A stretch of 64,000 nucleotides of DNA, from contig CAMAXY010000006.1 of assembly GCA_945862215.1 (NCBI GenBank), forward strand, positions 1 through 64,000, written 5' to 3'. Every line of letters starts with the position of its first letter. Within the stretch, counting starts at the first letter, position 1. Under the pieces are notes generated by a model. That model did no database searches, was not told the origin of the DNA, and worked only from the letters and a program-made list of their open reading frames with translations. The DNA comes from Singulisphaera sp. GP187 (GTDB lineage Bacteria; Planctomycetota; Phycisphaerae; Phycisphaerales; SM1A02). Below, piece after piece: positions 1-10,000 of the stretch. The position numbers were made by a program, and so were the translations under genes.

Positions 1-105
1 CGAGTTCCGCAGGCGGCCGACAGCGCTTGCAATAAAATTTAGCAAATCAGATCGTGTCGGTCGCCGAGGACTGTCTGAGCCCCGAGAGGACTTTTCACGG
101 CTGCT
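1..105. repeat. Left-truncated copy of the ~127-bp hairpin-forming intergenic repeat (copy A)
   Basis: cgagttccgcaggcggccgac...gtgtcggtcgccgaggactgtctgagccccgagaggacttttcacggctg matches 19021-19147 and 19253-19379 closely; the 5' arm runs off the window. Confidence 0.85.
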
Positions 106-157
106 CACTCATGTATTTCCGTGGCTATATCCGTGGCTCGATTCTGTCGGCAAATCG

Positions 158-1297
158 TCAGGTTTTAACCATGGCGATGCGCCAGACTGCGATCGGCAAG
201 AGAATAACGACTGGAAGAATCACGCCAACCGTCGGAGGAAACGATGGCAAAGGCAACGCAATCATAATCATCGAGGTCAACAGAATCGGAAGGCTCAACG
301 CTGCACAACTGACAGCTTGCTTCAAGATTGGCGCTGGTTCGCGCAGAGCGAAAAATGGAATGGAAATCGCAAGTACAAGAAGTCCAACCAAGAGAGATGC
401 GAATCTGCCTGTCGCAAATCTACGCAGAGCCGTCGGATCAAAGGCTGAGTTGCGCGCCAAGTCGGCAATCTCACTCAAAGACAACATGTGGGCATAGAGC
501 AAATTCTGACGAAGTCTCAAGGTGTCAGGGTCCAGATCTGTTTGAAAAAAATCTAACTGTTGATCTGAGAAAACAGAGGGCCGATCGCCAGTTAAAATAT
601 CGACTTTTCCAGTCGGAACTCCCGCCCTTCCGTTGACCAATACCCACGAACGTTTCTCTGCAGACCATTTCGCTTGCGGAGCCTCAATCCGGCGCACAAC
701 TGCACCTTCTTTTGTTCGCTCAACTGCATAGAGCCCAGTCAGTGTCTCCGTTGCAGGATCAAAACTCGCGGCGTGAATCAAGCGACCTTGCGAGTCTGAC
801 GCTAATCCAATTCCCCACGTTCTCACTGCACCGCGAACCATATCTCCGTGCTCAAGCAATAGTCGTTCCGCCAATCGCGGCAAAATGAATTCCTGATTCG
901 CAATTTGTAAAAAACATAGAAGCCCCATGCCCATGATGATCGGAAACACTGCACGCCGCATCGAAATCCCCACCGCCATCATCGCTACGAATTCTCGAGT
1001 GCGCAGCATCGCCGATGCGGTGAATCCCATCGCGGCGAGTGCGACAAGCGGCATCATGTATTGATAGAACTGGAAGACGCGAGGGCCATGAAAGCTGAAG
1101 ATTAACTGCGCAACAGACAAGATGCTCGCGCTTTTCTCAACGCCACTCTTCGCACTTTCAATCCTCGCAGCGGAACTGACGAATGTTTCCCATTGAATCA
1201 GTATGTCAATCGAAATTGCGAAGATGAATATCAGTGAGAACAGCAAGAAAAAATTGCCGAGGAACCGGAGGAGGATGAATCGAGTCAATATTCGCAT
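158..1297 (-). CDS. LptF/LptG (YjgP/YjgQ) family permease
   Basis: 379 aa; N-terminal MRILTRFILLRFLGNFFLLFSLIFIFAISIDI and C-terminal TM block typical of YjgP/YjgQ; adjacent to a second family member. Confidence 0.75.
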   Translation of the reverse strand: MRILTRFILLRFLGNFFLLFSLIFIFAISIDILIQWETFVSSAARIESAKSGVEKSASILSVAQLIFSFHGPRVFQFYQYMMPLVALAAMGFTASAMLRTREFVAMMAVGISMRRAVFPIIMGMGLLCFLQIANQEFILPRLAERLLLEHGDMVRGAVRTWGIGLASDSQGRLIHAASFDPATETLTGLYAVERTKEGAVVRRIEAPQAKWSAEKRSWVLVNGRAGVPTGKVDILTGDRPSVFSDQQLDFFQTDLDPDTLRLRQNLLYAHMLSLSEIADLARNSAFDPTALRRFATGRFASLLVGLLVLAISIPFFALREPAPILKQAVSCAALSLPILLTSMIMIALPLPSFPPTVGVILPVVILLPIAVWRIAMVKT

Positions 1298-1315
1298 TGG
1301 TGCATTGATCAGGCG

Positions 1316-2950
1316 TTAGCGCCGTGCCATTCTCCTTCCAATTCCAAGGATGAGTGCCAAAAGGATTGCGTTTCCCATCCACATCACGGTCAATCCAAAT
1401 CCAACTTTGGATGATCGCAGGATCGACTGTCCAGATGCAACCAACAGAACATTTGCAATTGCCGGCACGAATGCGAGCAGAAAAATAGTCAGCGGAAGAC
1501 TCTCCCGACGCCAGATCGCCAGAATCCCGCCAAGAACAAGCATTAAAAGAACGCTGATTGGTTGGGCGAATCGCATCCAAACATGAGAAAGAGCTTCGTA
1601 GAACGAACCAATCATGGCACGATCAACGCGCGCGATAGATCCATTCGCAGCCGATGCGTACGCATTCAGCGGAGGAGTCTTCTGCGTGGAAATCCGCCGT
1701 GCAGATTCCATGGACTCTTGAGATGAAAGCACACTTGGCATTTTCTCAACCGAGAGACCAACGATTCTGGCTGGCCAACGAACGACACGATCATCTTCTC
1801 CACGAAGAGATCGCGTCCGCGGTTCGGTTAATACGAAATCCAATAGTTTCGTTCCACTTGCTCCATCAGAACTTACGGTTCCAATCAGCTCCGCTGAAAC
1901 TGTAGATGCTTCACGTAGTGCCTTCTCCCCTTCCAATTCGATCACCGTGAATCTCTTCGCAGGGGGCAGTGGAATCAATCCCTTTCCACCAAGAATCGCG
2001 TCATGAATTTCATAAACTCGATTTGCCTCTATGCCATAGAGACGAGCGCTTCCTGACTTTGCAAGTTCGGCGCCGAGTTTTTCCATCAAAAAAGCAGGCC
2101 AAATCGATTGCTCAAGCCTGTTCTGTTCGATCATGACCAACGCGCTTTTCGATGGTTCACGCAACACGTCAAGTAATTCCGACCACGGTAAATATTTTGG
2201 GCTTCGCTCCCATCCAACATCGATGAGTGTTGGCATTGGTTCGACGAGTGACATGAATGCAACTGTCGATTCCCCTGGACGCAAGACCGTCGCATCGCGG
2301 AATGCAACTTTCACAATAAGATCACTTCCAACAGAATACAGATCCGCAGAACCGCTTCGCGCGACAAATTCTGTGCTCAGTTTTCCAGATGGGCCGATTT
2401 CGATTGCAGCAACGCTTTCCATACGAACGCGCTTTATTGATGAATCTTCGATCTTGTCGTCCATTGCAATTCGGTCAGAAAAGATCATGAAATTTCCTGC
2501 TCGGAAGGGTTCTCCTGATCGAATCGTGCTGACGAACACCTCGGCGGCATCGTTGGTAATGACATCACACATCAGCCCCAAGAATCGTGGAATCGCACTC
2601 TGCACTAAGAAGAACATGAAGATCGTCAGCACGGTTCCCAAAAACACTTGCGGCAGGAGGATCACAGGATAAGAAATGCCGCTGACTGACATTGCTTGGA
2701 CTTCATTGTCAGATGCGAAGCGATGCGTGACGATCGTCGCTGCAAATCCCGCAGAAAACGGAAGTGCGTATTGCAACATCGGCACCATCGCAAGAAAAAT
2801 ATATTTAAGAATCCCTCCCGGACCCAAAAGATTTCCAGTCAACGGTTTTATGACCGCTCCGAAGGCAACGACTACCACAATAATGACCGTCGTCAGCAGT
2901 AAGACCTTGCTCAACTCTGAAAGAAAATGGCGAAAAAGAATCCAGGGCAT
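1316..2950 (-). CDS. LptF/LptG (YjgP/YjgQ) family permease, long form
   Basis: 544 aa; MPWILFRHFLSELSKVLLLTTVIIVVVVAFGAVIKPL start and TM-rich C-terminus; tandem with 158..1297. Confidence 0.75.
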   Translation of the reverse strand: MPWILFRHFLSELSKVLLLTTVIIVVVVAFGAVIKPLTGNLLGPGGILKYIFLAMVPMLQYALPFSAGFAATIVTHRFASDNEVQAMSVSGISYPVILLPQVFLGTVLTIFMFFLVQSAIPRFLGLMCDVITNDAAEVFVSTIRSGEPFRAGNFMIFSDRIAMDDKIEDSSIKRVRMESVAAIEIGPSGKLSTEFVARSGSADLYSVGSDLIVKVAFRDATVLRPGESTVAFMSLVEPMPTLIDVGWERSPKYLPWSELLDVLREPSKSALVMIEQNRLEQSIWPAFLMEKLGAELAKSGSARLYGIEANRVYEIHDAILGGKGLIPLPPAKRFTVIELEGEKALREASTVSAELIGTVSSDGASGTKLLDFVLTEPRTRSLRGEDDRVVRWPARIVGLSVEKMPSVLSSQESMESARRISTQKTPPLNAYASAANGSIARVDRAMIGSFYEALSHVWMRFAQPISVLLMLVLGGILAIWRRESLPLTIFLLAFVPAIANVLLVASGQSILRSSKVGFGLTVMWMGNAILLALILGIGRRMARR

Positions 2951-2968
2951 GACGGCAAGGTTCCGCCT

Positions 2969-4360
2969 TTAGCGGAGTCCGTACTCCTTGAGTTTTCGAT
3001 AGAGCGTTCGCTCGCCGATGCCAAGCATTTGCGCGGCCTTTTCGCGATTTCCTTCGGCCATCGCCAAAGTTTGCCGAATCGCCTCTTTTTCCAGCCTGCC
3101 CAAGCCACATCCAGCAAGTCCACCCAAGCCAGCAGAAACTCCCATCGCAGCATCGTCGCTATCAGTGACATGAATTTCTGCGGGCACATCTTGGACATCA
3201 AGAATATTCGCAGAACTCCCGACCATCATTCGGTGCACAATGTTCATCAACTCACGCACATTTCCAGGCCACTGAAATGCGACGAGGCGCAGCATCGCAG
3301 GCTCGCTGATGGTTGGAATGACTCGATCCAATTCGCGGGCAAAGCGGCCAAGAGCATGTCGCACCAACAGCGGAATATCCTCGCGCCGTTCGCGCAGCGG
3401 CGGGATATTGATCTCGACTCCACGTAGGCGATAAAACAAATCCTCGCGGAATTGCCCTTGTTTGATCATGGTTCGCAGGTCGCGATTGGTCGCGCTGATG
3501 AATCGAACATCGACCTTGCGTGCATCGTTGGAACCCAAGCGAACGATCTCCCCCTTTTCAAGCACGCGCAGCAATTTTGGCTGCATCGACAGCGGCGTAT
3601 CTCCGATTTCATCAAGAAAAACACTGCCGCGATCGCCATATTCGAAGACTCCTTCGCGATCCTTATCCGCACCGGTGTATGCCCCACGAACATGGCCGAA
3701 GAGTTGGTCCTCGAGCAAACTTTCCGCTTGTCCTGCAGCATTAAAAGGAACAAATCTTCGCTCCTTGCGCTTGGAATATTGATGAATCGCATGCGCCACC
3801 AATTCCTTGCCCGTCCCACTTTCGCCAGAAATCAGCACTGGAATATTGGTCGGGCCGACTTGACGGATTGATGTGATGACTTGCCGAATTGCTGCGGATT
3901 CGCCGATGATCCCTTCAAATCCATAAGCGGCATCGACCTGACCACGTAGTTTTTCATTTTGATGACGAAGCAACACGGACTCGGCGGCTCGCTGAACCAA
4001 ATTGCGAAAGACCACCAGATCGAGCGGCTTGACAATAAAGTCATACGCCCCACCTCGCAGTGCCTCTTTCGCAGTGGGAATATCGCCATGAGCAGTGACC
4101 ATGATCGTTGCGGCATCGGGCTGAACCTGCCGAACAAGTTCCAGAACTTCCATCCCAGATCGGGGGGTTTCCATCACAAGATCGGTGACGACAACGTCGA
4201 AATTTCCGTGGCGAAGTTCCTCTTCTGCAGCCTTTTTGCTGTTGACAATGGTGCAAATATGACCAGGCTTGTGGAGCGCTTCGGCCATAGTTTCCGCATG
4301 ATCCTTTTCGTCATCGACGATCAGCACCTGCGCGCGGACGAGATCTTGAGCATCTGCCAT
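2969..4360 (-). CDS. Sigma-54-dependent response regulator (NtrC family)
   Basis: Receiver domain (VLIVDDEKDHAE...VVVTDLVM), AAA+ Walker A GESGTGKE, GAYTGA, Fis-type HTH at the C-terminus; start placed at MADAQDLVRAQ because the longer ORF (to 4669) runs into murC. Confidence 0.9.
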   Translation of the reverse strand: MADAQDLVRAQVLIVDDEKDHAETMAEALHKPGHICTIVNSKKAAEEELRHGNFDVVVTDLVMETPRSGMEVLELVRQVQPDAATIMVTAHGDIPTAKEALRGGAYDFIVKPLDLVVFRNLVQRAAESVLLRHQNEKLRGQVDAAYGFEGIIGESAAIRQVITSIRQVGPTNIPVLISGESGTGKELVAHAIHQYSKRKERRFVPFNAAGQAESLLEDQLFGHVRGAYTGADKDREGVFEYGDRGSVFLDEIGDTPLSMQPKLLRVLEKGEIVRLGSNDARKVDVRFISATNRDLRTMIKQGQFREDLFYRLRGVEINIPPLRERREDIPLLVRHALGRFARELDRVIPTISEPAMLRLVAFQWPGNVRELMNIVHRMMVGSSANILDVQDVPAEIHVTDSDDAAMGVSAGLGGLAGCGLGRLEKEAIRQTLAMAEGNREKAAQMLGIGERTLYRKLKEYGLR

Positions 4361-4478
4361 AGATAGGGACGAGTGTACGGAGAGACCACAATGGTGATAG
4401 GAGCGGCGGTACAAATTCACGTAAAGCGCAAGTGGTTTTCCAAGGCGCAAGAGGCTTTGTGCCGATACTCTTCTACCT

Positions 4479-5984
4479 ATGAACGCGCGCAAGGATGCGG
4501 CAATTTTTGATGGTCGCCACGTCCATTTTATTGGCATCGGAGGTTGTGGAACCAGCGGACTTGCACTCATGATGAAGTCTCGAGGAGCCACTGTCAGCGG
4601 AAGCGACCAGTCGGCAAGCGATACAACAAATTCCCTCCGCACTGCTGGAATTGCTGTCTCCATCGGCAACTCCCCTTTTCCATTGAAGCCTGAAATTGAC
4701 TTGGTTGTCTATTCCGCCGCCGTCGCTGCAGATCACCCTGAACTTGTTCAAGCGCAGTCGATGAAAATCGAAACGATGACATATGCGCAGGCTCTTGGAT
4801 GGGCTCAATCTGGCAGAACAGGAGTCTCGATCGCAGGGACTCACGGCAAGAGCACGACGACCGCATTGCTAGCGCATCTGTTGATCGAAGCTGGACTTGA
4901 TCCATCGGTGATCGTTGGCGCAAATTGTCCGCAACTGAATGGTGGCGGCACGAGAACTGGAAGTGAAACAATTCCAAGCGGTCTGCTTGCGGGAACTCCT
5001 GGAATCTTCGTCGCCGAAGCATGTGAATTCAATCGCTCTTTTCATTCGCATCAACCGACGATGGCGCTAATCAATAATGTCGAAGAAGATCATCTTGATG
5101 TGTATGGGTCGCTCGACGAGATCGTGAAGTCATTTCGTGTCTTCGCTGGAAATCTGCCACCAGAAGAAGTTGGCGGAAGATTGTTGATTGGTCACGATGG
5201 TGCGCATCGACGAGCCGTTGCAAGCGGACTGCAGTGCGCAGTCAGCACATTCGGTTGGTCGCCAACTGCGGATTACAAAGTGGAATATGAACCGTCGACG
5301 AATGCCACAAGCATCTGGAATCGAAACGAAGAGATGCTTTCTTGGCGTGGACGACTTTCTGGAGAACACAACGCACTCAATTCCGCTGCCGCTGCGATCT
5401 TGGCGACTTGGCTTGGCGCTACGCCTTCTGCAATCAAGAACGCACTGGAAAGTTTCGCGGGTGTCGAACGCCGCATGCAATATTTGGGTGCATGCGTGAC
5501 AGATGCTGGCGCGAATGTCCGAGTCTTCGACGATTATGGCCACCACCCCACCGAGTGCGAACGAACTTTGACTGCGCTGAGAAACGCTGAGAATCCGCGG
5601 AGAATCATCTGTGTTTTTCAGCCGCATCAACACAGTCGAACGCGCTTCTTGCTCGAACAATTTGCGCAGAGTTTTTCTCACGCAGACTTGGTGATTGTGC
5701 CGCCAATTTATTTTGTACGCGATAGCGAGATCGAACGCACGCTGGTTTCTTCGGCGGATCTTGTTGCGCGACTGAACGCCAAGGGAACGAATGCTCGGGC
5801 AATTGATGACTTCGCAGAGATCGGTGAATTCTTGCATCGTCATGCTCAAGATGGCGATTTGATCGTCGTGATGGGTGCAGGTCCTGTTTGGAAGATCGGC
5901 CACGACTTTGTAAAGGCTCTGACTCAGCAAACAAATCGAGCAGCTTCGATGCCGCCGCGTGCAGCAGCAAGTCCCAACGAATGA
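4479..5984 (+). CDS. murC: UDP-N-acetylmuramate--L-alanine ligase
   Basis: HFIGIGGCGTSGLA, GTHGKSTTTALLAHLL, NNVEEDHLDVYG, DDYGHHPTE. Confidence 0.95.
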   Translation: MNARKDAAIFDGRHVHFIGIGGCGTSGLALMMKSRGATVSGSDQSASDTTNSLRTAGIAVSIGNSPFPLKPEIDLVVYSAAVAADHPELVQAQSMKIETMTYAQALGWAQSGRTGVSIAGTHGKSTTTALLAHLLIEAGLDPSVIVGANCPQLNGGGTRTGSETIPSGLLAGTPGIFVAEACEFNRSFHSHQPTMALINNVEEDHLDVYGSLDEIVKSFRVFAGNLPPEEVGGRLLIGHDGAHRRAVASGLQCAVSTFGWSPTADYKVEYEPSTNATSIWNRNEEMLSWRGRLSGEHNALNSAAAAILATWLGATPSAIKNALESFAGVERRMQYLGACVTDAGANVRVFDDYGHHPTECERTLTALRNAENPRRIICVFQPHQHSRTRFLLEQFAQSFSHADLVIVPPIYFVRDSEIERTLVSSADLVARLNAKGTNARAIDDFAEIGEFLHRHAQDGDLIVVMGAGPVWKIGHDFVKALTQQTNRAASMPPRAAASPNE

Positions 5985-5991
5985 GCGACGC

Positions 5992-6945
5992 ATGAGCACA
6001 CTGATCACTGTCAAGGAGAAACTCTGGAGCGATCTTGATGTTGAAGCGACTCTCGATGCTCCGATTGGTCCGTTGACTTGGTACGAAACCGGCGGCCGCG
6101 CCGAAGCGCTCATTTCTCCCAAGAGCGTGAAGGCGCTTCAATTGCTCTGTCAGCGCTGTGACGAAAGTGGAATTCCGGTGCGCGTGCTGGGATCAGGTGC
6201 AAATCTTCTTGTCGCAGATGATGGCATTGATGGCGTCGTCGTACGCTGCAATCAACCTGCTTTTCAAGAAACACTCTGGAACGATTCACAGAATGACACG
6301 CCGACTCGCATTGGAGCGGGAGTAGATCTGATGGGACTCATTCAAGAAACCGCACGCCGTGGACTTTCTGGACTTTCGCAACTTGCTGGAATTCCCGCCA
6401 CAATTGGCGGTGCGATTCGTATGAACGCAGGCGGTTCGTATGGCGACACTGCCCAGAGCGTTCACTCGATTGAATTGATGACAATGAGTGGAAAAATTTG
6501 CACGCTGACAGCTGCTGATCTGGACTTTGGATATCGACACTGTGCGTTGCCTGCTGGCATTGTCATTGCCGCGCACCTCAACCTCTGCGCTTCAGATCCA
6601 ATCGCACTTCGCGCGCATGTCAAGGAAGTCTTTGAATACAAAAAGCGAACGCAACCAATGGGCGATCGATCGGCAGGTTGTATGTTCAAGAATCCAGTCG
6701 ACCCATCAACAGGAAAACGCGAAAGCGCTGGGAAATTGATCGATTTGGCAGGAATGAAGGGCAAAACCTGCGGCGGCGCATTTGTTAGCGAAAAGCACGG
6801 GAATTTCATTGGTCTTCGCGATGGTGGATCGGCAAACGATGTGCTCGCATTAGCATTTGATGTACAACAGCAGGTCTTCGATCATTCGGGCATTCAGCTT
6901 GAACGCGAGGTTGTCATTTGGTCCCAACGAGGTGCTTTTCAATGA
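5992..6945 (+). CDS. murB: UDP-N-acetylmuramate dehydrogenase
   Basis: TWYETGGRAEAL, VLGSGANLLV, GIPATIGGAIRMNAGGSYGDT, SAGCMFKNP; follows murC. Confidence 0.95.
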   Translation: MSTLITVKEKLWSDLDVEATLDAPIGPLTWYETGGRAEALISPKSVKALQLLCQRCDESGIPVRVLGSGANLLVADDGIDGVVVRCNQPAFQETLWNDSQNDTPTRIGAGVDLMGLIQETARRGLSGLSQLAGIPATIGGAIRMNAGGSYGDTAQSVHSIELMTMSGKICTLTAADLDFGYRHCALPAGIVIAAHLNLCASDPIALRAHVKEVFEYKKRTQPMGDRSAGCMFKNPVDPSTGKRESAGKLIDLAGMKGKTCGGAFVSEKHGNFIGLRDGGSANDVLALAFDVQQQVFDHSGIQLEREVVIWSQRGAFQ

Positions 6946-8018
6946 GTGATATCAATGTACTTGTTCTGATGGGTGGTCCGGATGCGGAACGCGAAATCAG
7001 CTTGAAATCTGGTGCGATGATTGCGGCGGCGCTGCGCGAAGCAGGTGGCTTCATCGTGCATGAGCAGATCATCGACAAACCAACAAGCACGGAACTTCGT
7101 GCGCTTCCTGGCGATGTGATTTTTCCTGTTCTTCATGGACCATTTGGTGAAGGTGGACCACTGCAAGAAATTATGGAAGCAGATGGTCGACCCTATGTAG
7201 GCAGTCGTCCTCGTGCTGCGCGCATTGCGATGGACAAGATCAGTTCGAAACTCTTTGCTCGCACCGCTGGTATTCGAACTCCCCCTGCTCGCATCTTGAT
7301 CGCAGGCGAACCTTGTGATTTGGAAATGCCGGTGATCGTCAAGCCGATTGATGATGGATCGAGCGTTGGTGTTCGACGATGCTTCGATGCTGCACAATTC
7401 GCCGCGGCTCGCGCGGAACTTGAAGTCAAACATCCGAGATTGATGGCAGAGAAACTCATTGTTGGTCGCGAGATCACAGTGGGAATTCTCGAAAGAGATC
7501 TCTTGCCGATGATTGAAGTTGTGACGAGTCAAGAGTTTTATGACTTCAGCGCAAAGTACGAACGATCTGATACGCAGTACATCTTGGATCCCGCTCTTGC
7601 ACCTGAAATTCAAGCAGAAATTGCATATGCATCGCGAACGATCTATGAACGAATCGGTTGTCGCGATATCGCGCGCGTCGATTTCATGGTTGACGAAGTT
7701 GGCGCTTGGTTCTTGGAAATCAATTCGATGCCTGGAATGACCGACCATTCGCTTGTTCCAAAGGCAGCGGCGCACGCAGGAATCAGTTTTCCCAAAATGT
7801 GTGCGCGCTTGGTCGAGAAATCTTTGTCAAGAATGAAGGGCAATCATCGAATGGCTAGAAATGCTGCAAGCGCAGTTCAAGCACATGCTGCCGATGCATC
7901 CTCTGCTTCGACAGAATCACAAGTTGCCCTTGAAGGCGCATCGCAAGGCGCTTCGGAAGGAAACACTGCAACAATGACGCGCGATCAGTCTGGTGCGCAG
8001 GATCAGACGAATGACTGA
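6942..8018 (+). CDS. ddl: D-alanine--D-alanine ligase, with low-complexity C-terminal tail
   Basis: LMGGPDAEREISLKSG, HGPFGEGGPLQ, VDFMVDEVGAWFLEINSMPGMTDHS; ATGA overlap with murB. Confidence 0.95.
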   Translation: MSDINVLVLMGGPDAEREISLKSGAMIAAALREAGGFIVHEQIIDKPTSTELRALPGDVIFPVLHGPFGEGGPLQEIMEADGRPYVGSRPRAARIAMDKISSKLFARTAGIRTPPARILIAGEPCDLEMPVIVKPIDDGSSVGVRRCFDAAQFAAARAELEVKHPRLMAEKLIVGREITVGILERDLLPMIEVVTSQEFYDFSAKYERSDTQYILDPALAPEIQAEIAYASRTIYERIGCRDIARVDFMVDEVGAWFLEINSMPGMTDHSLVPKAAAHAGISFPKMCARLVEKSLSRMKGNHRMARNAASAVQAHAADASSASTESQVALEGASQGASEGNTATMTRDQSGAQDQTND

Positions 8019-8814
8019 AAACATGAAGAATTCAGCGATGTGGATTGGCGCTGGAGCGACACTTGCAATCTTGGCAACAGTGACATTTAGTTGGGCCGTA
8101 CCAAGCCTGCGGAAAAAAGCACAAGCCTCCGCAGGAGAGCGAATCGAAGTTGCGTTTGTTGATGCTCCCTCTTGGATGACACCAACCGATCTCGCACCGA
8201 TTCAGGATCTTGTTGCACGCGAAGCAGGAGCATCTGCATACAGCCGAGAAGGACTTGAACGCGCACAAGTTGCGCTGCTCTCTTGCGGCTGGTTTGATGA
8301 AGTCCGACAAGTCCGCCGAATTGGATCGACATCTCTCGAAGTCGATGCAACTTTCGTCGATCCGATCGCACTTGTGGTCGATGCCGGTGGCGAACATTTG
8401 TTGGATAGTCGCGCTCGCCTTCTTCCTCGAACATATGCAACTGGAACTGCACCGAATCTGACGAGAATTCTGGGTGCATCTCTTGCGCGACCTCAAAAAG
8501 CAGGACAGCTTTGGGGCGGCGCAGATCTTCTCGCAGGCGTCGAGATGGCAAAGTTGATCGCAACGCAGAGATGGCGCGCTCAGGTTTCTGCAGTGGATGT
8601 CAGCGATTTTCGCACCAATCAAACTCTCTCATTGCTGACAACCAAACAGTGCAAGTTGATTTGGGGTCGTGCACCAGGACGAGAAGCATCGGCAGAAGTC
8701 CCCGCAGCGCAGAAGTTACGATATCTCGATCTGCTGACGAATCAGTACGGTCGCATCGATGGGGCTGGCCCACAATCCGTCGATCTCTCGGTGGATTATG
8801 TCGGAAGCCATTGA
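8011..8814 (+). CDS. FtsQ-like cell division protein
   Basis: Single N-terminal TM, POTRA/FtsQ-like layout (...AQVALLSCGWFDEVRQVRRIGSTSLEVDATFVDPIALV), position after murC-murB-ddl. Confidence 0.6.
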   Translation: MTENMKNSAMWIGAGATLAILATVTFSWAVPSLRKKAQASAGERIEVAFVDAPSWMTPTDLAPIQDLVAREAGASAYSREGLERAQVALLSCGWFDEVRQVRRIGSTSLEVDATFVDPIALVVDAGGEHLLDSRARLLPRTYATGTAPNLTRILGASLARPQKAGQLWGGADLLAGVEMAKLIATQRWRAQVSAVDVSDFRTNQTLSLLTTKQCKLIWGRAPGREASAEVPAAQKLRYLDLLTNQYGRIDGAGPQSVDLSVDYVGSH

Positions 8815-9511
8815 ACCGCCGCGAGGATTGGTGATCGCCGCAGGAGGCTGGATCATTTTCTCAGCCATCGCATCATTTGGATTTCAAATGCCGCTTCATT
8901 TGTCCCCTTCAAGTCTCACGCCATCTATTCGAATGCTTTTGCTGACTTGTGCCGTGGGCATGATCATTGTTTGGCCACTTGTGCGGCTCAGCCTGCCTCC
9001 GCGCGACCGAACGATCTTGAGGACAATCGTCGATGCACTGACGCTTGCATGTCTGGCGCAACTGATCGTCTGGCCTCTTCGCCTTGGGACGCCGTGGCCC
9101 ATCGAACGAACACTTCTGCTCGATCTCTTGATGATCATTTCACTCATTGGAAGTGCGGGAATAATCGCTGCTGCATCGGCTTTGCAAAGTTCTCTTGTGC
9201 GTGGATTCGCCATGATTGCCTGCATACTGCTGGCAGTTGGGCTGCAAATGCCACTGGCAGCGATTGGTTTCACGCCCACGGGAATTTCAAACCTCTTTCT
9301 ATCCAACATTGCTCAAGGCGGTATTCCAAGTCTTCTCACATCTATGAATTCGACTGCGTCTATGCCAGAATTGATCGAATGGGAAAGTCTTGTCGCGTAT
9401 GGAATTTTCAATGGCGCTTTGTGCTTGGTGGGATTTGCGATCGGGGCAGTCGCTGCAATTCATCCCTCAGCGCAAGCGAATCAAGTTGCGAGTGGACGAA
9501 GAGCGGGATAA
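8798..9511 (+). CDS. Hypothetical multi-pass membrane protein
   Basis: ORF from MSEAIEPPRGLV with about 6 hydrophobic segments; overlaps the end of the FtsQ-like gene. Confidence 0.6.
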   Translation: MSEAIEPPRGLVIAAGGWIIFSAIASFGFQMPLHLSPSSLTPSIRMLLLTCAVGMIIVWPLVRLSLPPRDRTILRTIVDALTLACLAQLIVWPLRLGTPWPIERTLLLDLLMIISLIGSAGIIAAASALQSSLVRGFAMIACILLAVGLQMPLAAIGFTPTGISNLFLSNIAQGGIPSLLTSMNSTASMPELIEWESLVAYGIFNGALCLVGFAIGAVAAIHPSAQANQVASGRRAG

Positions 9512-9525
9512 CCTAGGACACTCCT

Positions 9526-9993
9526 ATGGAATTCGTCACAAAAATTGACAAAGAGAAACTTGAAAAGTTGCTGAGCGAATATCACGCTCTCGACAAGGAG
9601 TTGATTGTGCGAATTGCAGAAGCGCGCGGGCATGGCGATCTTCGAGAAAATTCTGATTATCACGCGGCTCGCGAAGACAAGTCAATGAACAATTTGCGCA
9701 TTCGCGAATTGACTCTGCGCCTTGAATCTGTGCAAGTGATTCTTGAGGGAGAAATGCCCAGCGACATGGTTTTCTTGGGAGCCATCGTGCGCATTCGTGA
9801 CGAACAATCTGGCGGGATCGAGACGTACAAAATTGTCAGTAGTAAAAGCGAAGGCGGCGAAACTGAACATCGCGAAGTCACGACAACCAGCCCGATCGGT
9901 GAAGCATTGATGAAGGTGCGTGTGGGCGAAACCGTTCGGGTGAATCTTCCTCGCGGCGAACGAAGGTTGACCGTGGTTGAAATTCTGACCTGA
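9526..9993 (+). CDS. greA: Transcription elongation factor GreA
   Basis: 155 aa; ARGHGDLRENSDYHAAREDKS and C-terminal GreA domain. Confidence 0.93.
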   Translation: MEFVTKIDKEKLEKLLSEYHALDKELIVRIAEARGHGDLRENSDYHAAREDKSMNNLRIRELTLRLESVQVILEGEMPSDMVFLGAIVRIRDEQSGGIETYKIVSSKSEGGETEHREVTTTSPIGEALMKVRVGETVRVNLPRGERRLTVVEILT

Positions 9994-10000
9994 ACTCGAC

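Noticed and set aside
54-497. 147-aa plus-strand ORF starting in the repeat
   Set aside because: Runs from the hairpin repeat into the antisense of the permease gene; no coding signature.
4361-4669. N-terminal extension of the NtrC-like ORF
   Set aside because: Overlaps the murC start on the other strand; the receiver domain begins right after the Met at 4360.
5130-6122. 330-aa minus-strand ORF opposite murC/murB
   Set aside because: Shadow ORF created by codon bias of a clearly identified gene; no recognisable domain and Cys/Arg/Ser-rich composition.
6939-7775. 278-aa minus-strand ORF opposite ddl
   Set aside because: Antisense shadow ORF with no domain; ddl is unambiguous on the plus strand.
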